Source of the DNA: Brachionus plicatilis | Taxonomy: Eukaryota; Rotifera; Eurotatoria; Ploima; Brachionidae | Assembly: GCA_010279815.1 (NCBI GenBank) | Contig: QEOQ01000688.1 | Span: 269,501 to 333,500 of the forward strand | Direction of reading: 5' to 3' | DNA: 64,000 nt | Shown here: positions 57,841 through 64,000 of the stretch, piece by piece | Position numbering within the stretch: the first letter of the stretch is position 1 | How the letters are laid out: every line of letters starts with the position of its first letter | Notes under the pieces: model-generated | Told to the model about the DNA's origin: nothing | Databases searched by the model: none | Seen by the model: only the letters and a program-made list of their open reading frames with translations | Translations under genes and position numbers: made by a program

Positions 57841-59810
57841 ATCCTAGGTCTGAACATTAAAAGTAAACAACGATTTAAAAATTAACTTTAAAAAAAAAAA
57901 ATTTTTTTTTATTAATTAGGCCTGATTAAGTTTAAAAAAAATAGAAAAATACATTGTTCATTTAATCTTGATTTTGAACAATTATCAAGATATTCAAAGG
58001 GTCTTTGTAGAAGTTTGCGAATGTTTTATCTGATACAATTTAAAGATCAAATTTTGGGCTTTTAGAAAATAAGTTATTGAGTTTTTTCATTTTGGTTCAA
58101 ATAAAATAATGATTGAATAATTAAATGAAATTTTCTTCCACTTTTCACCCAAGGTCACCTTTTTGTTGCCTTATCTGAAGACTCAAATTAAGAAAAACAA
58201 AACAATAACTAAATTATTTTCTGTCTTAAATAAAAATAAAAAGTAATAAGAAACATGGCTTATTTAGAAGTTTTTTAAGAGTTTTTTTAAATTAAATTTT
58301 TTATGCATTTTTTACAATTCTAAAAAAAATTTCTTTTTCAGAAAAGATAAAAAGTTAAAAAATAGTAATGTTCAATACAAAGATGTTCATTTATTCAAAT
58401 CAACCTCATTTCAACAACCTCTCTGCCTCTCTGCAAACTCATTTCAGTTAAAATTTCAATATATTTTTTTTCTTCTTTATTTGTTTTTAATTTTTAATTA
58501 TTTTTTATATAATAATTTTCTACAAAATATCGCTAAATTTTTTTTTACATTGTATCGTGACAAGAGGGTTTAAACGAAGGCTAAAGCTATTCGGAAAAAC
58601 CCCGGGGAAACTCAAAATTATTTAATTAATAAAATAAATAAAAAAAATGTTCATTTATAGGTTTTTTAAATAAAGAACATTTTATTATAATATTAAGCTA
58701 TTTTCGAAAAATTAATTAAATTTAGCCTAAAACTTAAAGGAATGATCGTGTAATCCAACTCTTATCCATTTTGAAGCCGAAATAAATAAGAATTTAAGCT
58801 TATTTTTAATTGTAAATTAAAAAATCTCAATTTTTTAAAATTTCTTTGAACAAAATTTAAAAAATGATCTCTTTATCCCGAGTCCAAAAAATTGGAATTT
58901 TTTTAGTGTTTGGCCTTTACCAAAATATAAAATAAATCAAAAATTTCTTCATTACTACCATTTATATTCATACATTAGCTTTTTCTCTCTTTAGAAAACA
59001 TAAATTTCTCAGCTGTTTAGTTTTATTACTTTTATTATAAATGTACCAACAAATAAAGTCTCTTAGCTAGATTTAATTTTTAGATCAATCATGCTATAAT
59101 AGATAGAAAATTTCACATTTCAATCGAAATGTATTTTATTAATGTTGTGTGAGAGTAAGCTTCTATTTAAGGCTCAGATTTCAGGATCCAATTACTGATT
59201 AGCTCATTAATCTAACATGATGTATGGCTTTTCATTTGATTTCATATTCTACTAAAACATTATTTCAAAAAGTCGTAATTATTTAGTGCTGAGAATAGCT
59301 AATGTGAAAGTGGTAAAAAATTTCATGAGGATTTTAAACTTAGCTTTAATTAAAAGCTTGATTTAAGCATTAATCATTATTTTTAAGTAATTGATTAAGA
59401 TTGCATCAAATATCAATATAAAATTAAGTTAAATATATTTGACTTATCAGTTATCTTAATGGAATCTATTTTTTAGCTCTCTCAATTTCAAGGGTATTTA
59501 GGAAAATCAATTTTTCTAATTAAACTTCCGCTCTTATTAAAAGCAAAAGTGGATTTATGACAAAATTGAAATTAAGGAAAAGGAAACAATAATATTTTAC
59601 AAAATTAATATCTGATTAAAGTTTGCTCCATTATTATTTGCATGGCACGATACAAACAATTACACAATTTTGTTACATTTTTCTTTTTATAATTGGATAC
59701 TCGAATACAAAATTTCAATTTTTACTTTTTTTTAGGCCAAATATGATATAATCTCCATATGTTTGATAAATTTGGTGAAAAGAGATTTTCAATTTTTCAT
59801 CGAAAAAATA

Positions 59811-60153
59811 GGCAATGAGAAATTTCATACAAAACTTCCAATTCAAAAATAAAAAAATTGTATAACTTTTGTTCTAAATGTCAATAACTTGTTCTGTAAA
59901 TGAAGCATAATGAAAAAACCTTTGTTTCACTTACTGCGCAAGTCTGCAAAATCGGTGCGAATTCTGCAAAATTGCACTCTGTTTAAAAGCATTAAAAATA
60001 AAACGCAATTAATTTGCACAGATTTTGCAGACTTGCGCAGTAGGAAAAACAAAGGTTGTTTAATTTACAGAACAAGTTTTTGACATATAGAACAAAAGTT
60101 ATAAAAATTTTTTATTTTTGAATTGGAAGTTTTGTATGAAATTACACAATGCC
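59811..60153. mobile_element. MULE-like MITE, copy 2
   Basis: 343 bases with inverted repeats of about 140 bases. The left end is GGCAATGAGAAATTTCATAC and the right end, inverted, is GGCATTGTGTAATTTCATAC. Both arms contain TAACTTTTGTTCTA, AACTTGTTCTGTAAAT and GCGCAAGTCTGCAAAATC. Flanking 9-mers GAAAAAATA and GAAAAAATT differ at one base. Same family as 24029-24357. Confidence 0.8.
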
Positions 60154-62589
60154 GAAAAAATTTCAATTTTGGAAAAATTTTTTTAATAGATAATTTTTAT
60201 TTTAACTTTTATTTATTTTTTAATAAATATATAATTTAGTGGGAATAGTTCCTCTTGGCAGCTCCGAACGGCGTAGTGCCTTCTTTTCAGCCAGCCTGTT
60301 AGGAATATTTTGTAATTAATTATTATTATTATTAATTTCAGCCTCATAGGCAATTTAAAATTGAATAAAAAAAAATAAATAAAAAATAAAATATAATTAA
60401 AATTAAGTTACATTGAAGACTTTGAGTAAAAAATTTAAATTTATCATTGTAGCTTGTCAAATATTTTAACTTTTAAAAGCTTAAAATTGATCGACTTATT
60501 TGACCAACAATAAAACTAGTTTAATTATCAATTTTATTTACAAAATTAAAATGAATTTAAACAGAGGAAAATTTTTTAATTTGTCAGCAAAAAGTTGTAA
60601 AAAATAATTAGCATTTGCTTAATTAGCCAGCATTTTTTAATTATAATTTTATTTTTTGCTTTTAAGCCTCTAATTGTTTTGCTCCAAGCTTCTTTGCATT
60701 TTGAATATAAATTCAATTCACTTATTTAAATAATATTCAATAATAAAGATTTTTTTCTGATTTTTCTTTTTGATGTTTTTTTACTATTTTTTACTAAAAA
60801 TTATTAAAATTAAAGCGCATTTTGGTAAAAAATCTCGATAAAATTTGAGTTATTCTTTTATTTTTTTCCAAAAATGAAAAAATATCAATTATGGTAAAAT
60901 ATGGTTAATTTACCACATAAAGTAGAAAGTATAAATTAATCGTATCGGAGTAACTCTGTAGATGATTTTTATGAAAAAGCTGCCACATTCATCCCTGAAT
61001 TATTTCTTCTTTTCTCCAAGACCTTTGCAAATTTAAATTAAAACAATTTTACCCTAAAAATTTTTCAAATTAAATAGACTTGAAGGTAGGGCATTTTTCA
61101 GACTTGAACAACTGATCTATTTACATATCCAACTTTTTGCTTATAGAGAAAGGTTATTAAATTTGTTTTTTTTTCAATTTTTTCTGATCTTTTGAACCGA
61201 ATTTCACAAAAATTAATTAAGATATAGAAAAATCACTCCTAAAAAATATTCCTAAATTTTAGTGTTTATGATCAAAGATTTTAAAAGATTTTCTAAGCCA
61301 AAAATTATTTATTTTCTTTGGCCTTTTTCGGGTAATTAAATTAAACAAAATTTAGCTCATCGGGATAAAAAGTTAGAATAGTAAAACTCTTAATCGAATT
61401 TGTAAAAGATTCACACAAAATTAATTTCATCTAATTCGAAAAATCAAATAAACCAGTACCGCCGAAAAGAATCTTAATTAAGATTCAAAATCATTTGTTT
61501 ACTATATATATAAATGTAAAATAGACTATAAATTACAGTAATAAAAACTATAGTTTTAACAACTTTTTTCTTTGTTATTTTAGACTCATGCTTTCAAAAT
61601 TGCTTAATTATTCAAAGCAAAAAATCTTAGTATTGCTTGTAGCATTAAGTACTTTAAGTGATTTTTTTTTATCAATAAAATTAACTTTATTATTTTTTTT
61701 GAGTTTATTTTATGAAAAAATAATTTTTGATATGCCTTATCTTCCCTTCAGTTCATTCCTTTATTTTTCAAATATTTGCTTAGTTTGATAAATCTGTTTT
61801 TTTGTTATTTTTTGAAATTCATTCAATTTGATATTTTAGCCACTTGGTAAAAATTCTCTTGTCTGAAGGGGAATCCTCTTCAAAAAATGAAATCATTTTT
61901 TATTAGAGCTTACTGCTTTTTTTCAAAATATCACTAAATTTTTTGATGTTTATTTCCGAAAATGAAAAGCTTAAAAATTGTAGATTTGAATTTTATTTTT
62001 ATTTTATTTTATTTTTATTTCAGATTTGTAATTCTAATTAAAGAAACATGAAGCCAAATTTCCAGTTCTAAGGTGTTTAAATATTATGAAATTCTAAAAT
62101 AGACGATTATTCATCATTCTTAGAGGAAGCATTTTAAATTTTTAAAAATTAAAATTTTTTCCACCCACAATACCGAATTTTTAAATTGGTGTTACCAAAT
62201 TTTTCACGAATTTTCTGGAATTATTTATAATTGAAAAGCAGGAATAAAAAACAGCTACCAAGATGTCTTTACCAATGCCACTTAAATTAACAAAATAGAT
62301 TTTCAAACTTTTTAAAGTTTTTTAGTACATTTTTGGTTCTATGCAAAGGGTGGCAGATTCGGAAAAAAATTTTGAAAATTTTAGGTTTTTCAATTTCAAT
62401 TTTTTTTCGATTAACGAAATCTCAATAGATTCACCTAAAATTTTGATGAAACAAATTTTAAAAGTCCTGCATCACTTTCGATTCTCATTTAAATCTAAAT
62501 TCATTCTAGAAAAAAAATATGTTTATAAGTTGTTTACCAGATTAGTAAAATTTAAGGATAAAGTTACTAGTATTAGTTGTAGTACTTAG

Positions 62590-62765
62590 TAGTATAATAA
62601 ACTGCGACACGAACTAGTCAAGTTGAGCCATAAATCTATAGCAGTTCTTTCCAATCACACCAGTTTTTGTACCATAAACCATTCATAAAGCCTTGCTTTG
62701 AAAGAGTTAAAACGAGTTTGCTATAGCGAAATTTACTAGCAAACTGTTCCAGTCATTTAGAATTT
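62590..62765 (-). pseudogene. LINE C-terminal relic
   Basis: On the minus strand a frame reads FNSFKARLYEWFMVQKLV, matching the SFKxRLxxW end of LINE ORF2 proteins. Preceding residues in a shifted frame fit NDWNSL-like sequence. Short and broken. Confidence 0.5.
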
Positions 62766-64000
62766 TTTAAATTAAGAAATATTAATTTATCTTATTTCTT
62801 ATTATTTAAAAACTAATACTTTTTTGAAGGTGAAAAACTTGACTTTGTAAAATTCCTTCAAAGAAAATAATACTTTTTTTCGGTTTTTAATCAATTTTGA
62901 AAATTGAACTTTACAAATAAAATACTTAATTAATAAAAAAAGTCTAAGGAATAAGTTGAATTAAAGATTCACCAATTTTAATAATTTAATGTTTTATTAA
63001 TTGATACCTCACTATTTCTTCTTTATTTTCATAACTTATCAGTACATAAACGTTTAGCGTTTTTCATTACTTACATTTTATTTTAATCTATCTTGCTTGT
63101 TATTTTATTTTCTTTCTTTCTTTAGTATCTTAAATGATTTTTTTCAATTCTTTAAAATTTTTTTTTTTAAATATTTCAGAACCTAACTCTGATACTGAGA
63201 AGAATTTCATTTGACTCACTTTAATCAAAGAAAAACGCTAGATTTTTTAAAAATGAATAAGAAAAAAGATTCAAGTTTTGAATTTAAATTACGAAAATAT
63301 CTGACAAATTTTAGATTTTTAAAATAATCACGATCAAAAAAATAAATGTAAACTTTTGATGTATTAAATGTTAGCTTATATTAAAATGAGTTTAAATTAA
63401 GGAATTATCTTAAATCTAGAATTTATTCTGGACAGTAAAAGTTATTAGAAAGTTAGCTAACTTAATTAACACTGAAATTTTTCAAAATATAACACTTTTT
63501 TAGGGTCAAAATAAAAAGTGTTATTAAAATCTGAACTTTTATTATCGGATTGAATTTGAAATTTTAAAATTATTTTATAAAAAGGTCTTTTTGTGTTAAA
63601 TAATATACCCTCTTGAAAGAGTCCAGACTTAAAGCTGTCTTAGTTGATTTTTTTTCATTTATTAATAGCTTTGTTCTTTAATTATAGACATTTAAAAAAA
63701 ATATGTATTTTCATTTATTTTTAATTAGGTGTATTAAATTTTGATTACTTTTTTTTACAAATAAATAGGACAAGAATTTATAAAAATAAAAATATGTACT
63801 TATATATTTTAGTAAAAGTCAACAGAAAAACAAAATTTTTAAAATAAAATCGAACAACGATTTAAATTAAAAAATTTAATTAAAGGTTTAATATTTGGAA
63901 TAAATTCATCTAATATTTGAAGATCTAATTAAAAATAATTTAATAACTAATTTCTTGGATGAGTTTTTTAATTTGACATCTTTTGACTGATTTAGTTTAT

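Larger units (their letters stand above)
53501..64000. other. Long gene-poor region
   Basis: No host gene recognised over about 10.5 kb. It contains a TACGTAA element (53610-54075), a dispersed repeat copy (57560-57840), a MULE-like MITE (59811-60153), a LINE relic (62590-62765), and small GC-richer patches of unknown nature at 58555-58615 and 60240-60300. Open frames such as 56944-57180, 61588-61788 and 62341-62589 are A/T-run artefacts with Phe/Leu/Ile/Lys-rich content. Introns of a gene whose exons lie outside the window are possible. Confidence 0.55.

Noticed and set aside
56944..62589. Plus-strand frames at 56944-57180, 61588-61788 and 62341-62589
   Set aside because: Phe/Leu/Ile/Lys/Asn-rich strings from A/T runs, with no domain, no splice context and composition like the surrounding non-coding DNA.
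1..64000. CRISPR arrays, operons or other prokaryotic systems
   Set aside because: No spaced direct repeats, Shine-Dalgarno-led gene series or prokaryotic genes; all genes show eukaryotic introns or eukaryotic domains.

Overview
The window is nuclear DNA of an AT-rich eukaryote, most likely a monogonont rotifer close to Brachionus. That placement is an inference from base composition, many introns of about 50 bases beside long transposon-filled ones, animal orthologues (SMG1, mLST8, ZC3H18), a TIR plus SAM protein, and dense miniature transposons. Nothing looks prokaryotic. One assembly gap of Ns lies at 15491-15762.

Layout: (1) 1738-4911, minus strand: a six-exon membrane-anchored histidine acid phosphatase homologue that has lost most catalytic residues. 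(2) 8025-31125, minus strand: the NMD kinase SMG1. I could rebuild 29 exons that stay in frame from start to stop (3452 residues) with PIKK kinase and FATC domains. Its long introns hold foldback elements, a twin-primed LINE fragment, a MULE-like MITE and the gap. (3) 32002-32343, plus strand: a doubtful small gene head to head with SMG1. (4) 33063-35399, minus strand: mLST8, five exons, 314 residues. (5) 35400-41096: intergenic, with a foldback element carrying a nested piggyBac-type MITE, another foldback, and an unidentified exon-like reading frame at 39782-40000. (6) 41097-45542, plus strand: ZC3H18, four exons, 495 residues. (7) 45543-48138: transposon-rich spacer with a MITE whose core is an ATTCC-type microsatellite. 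(8) 48139-48347: tRNA-Asp(GTC) and tRNA-Glu(CTC). (9) 48497-50941, plus strand: an intronless 814-residue protein with a helical N-terminus, a compact TIR domain and a C-terminal SAM domain. (10) 50942-64000: no host gene recognised. It holds a 1.27-kb internally deleted piggyBac element that still encodes a 221-residue protein without the DDE core, inside an older foldback element, plus LINE relics and a second MULE-like MITE.

How the genes relate: SMG1 phosphorylates UPF1 in nonsense-mediated decay. ZC3H18 links the cap-binding complex to nuclear RNA decay. mLST8 is a WD40 partner of the related PIKK mTOR. They sit within about 38 kb, but SMG1 and mLST8 face one way and ZC3H18 the other, so common regulation is only a possibility. 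Exon coordinates were read by eye from splice sites, phase and similarity to known families. Repeat edges are approximate unless a target-site duplication is given.
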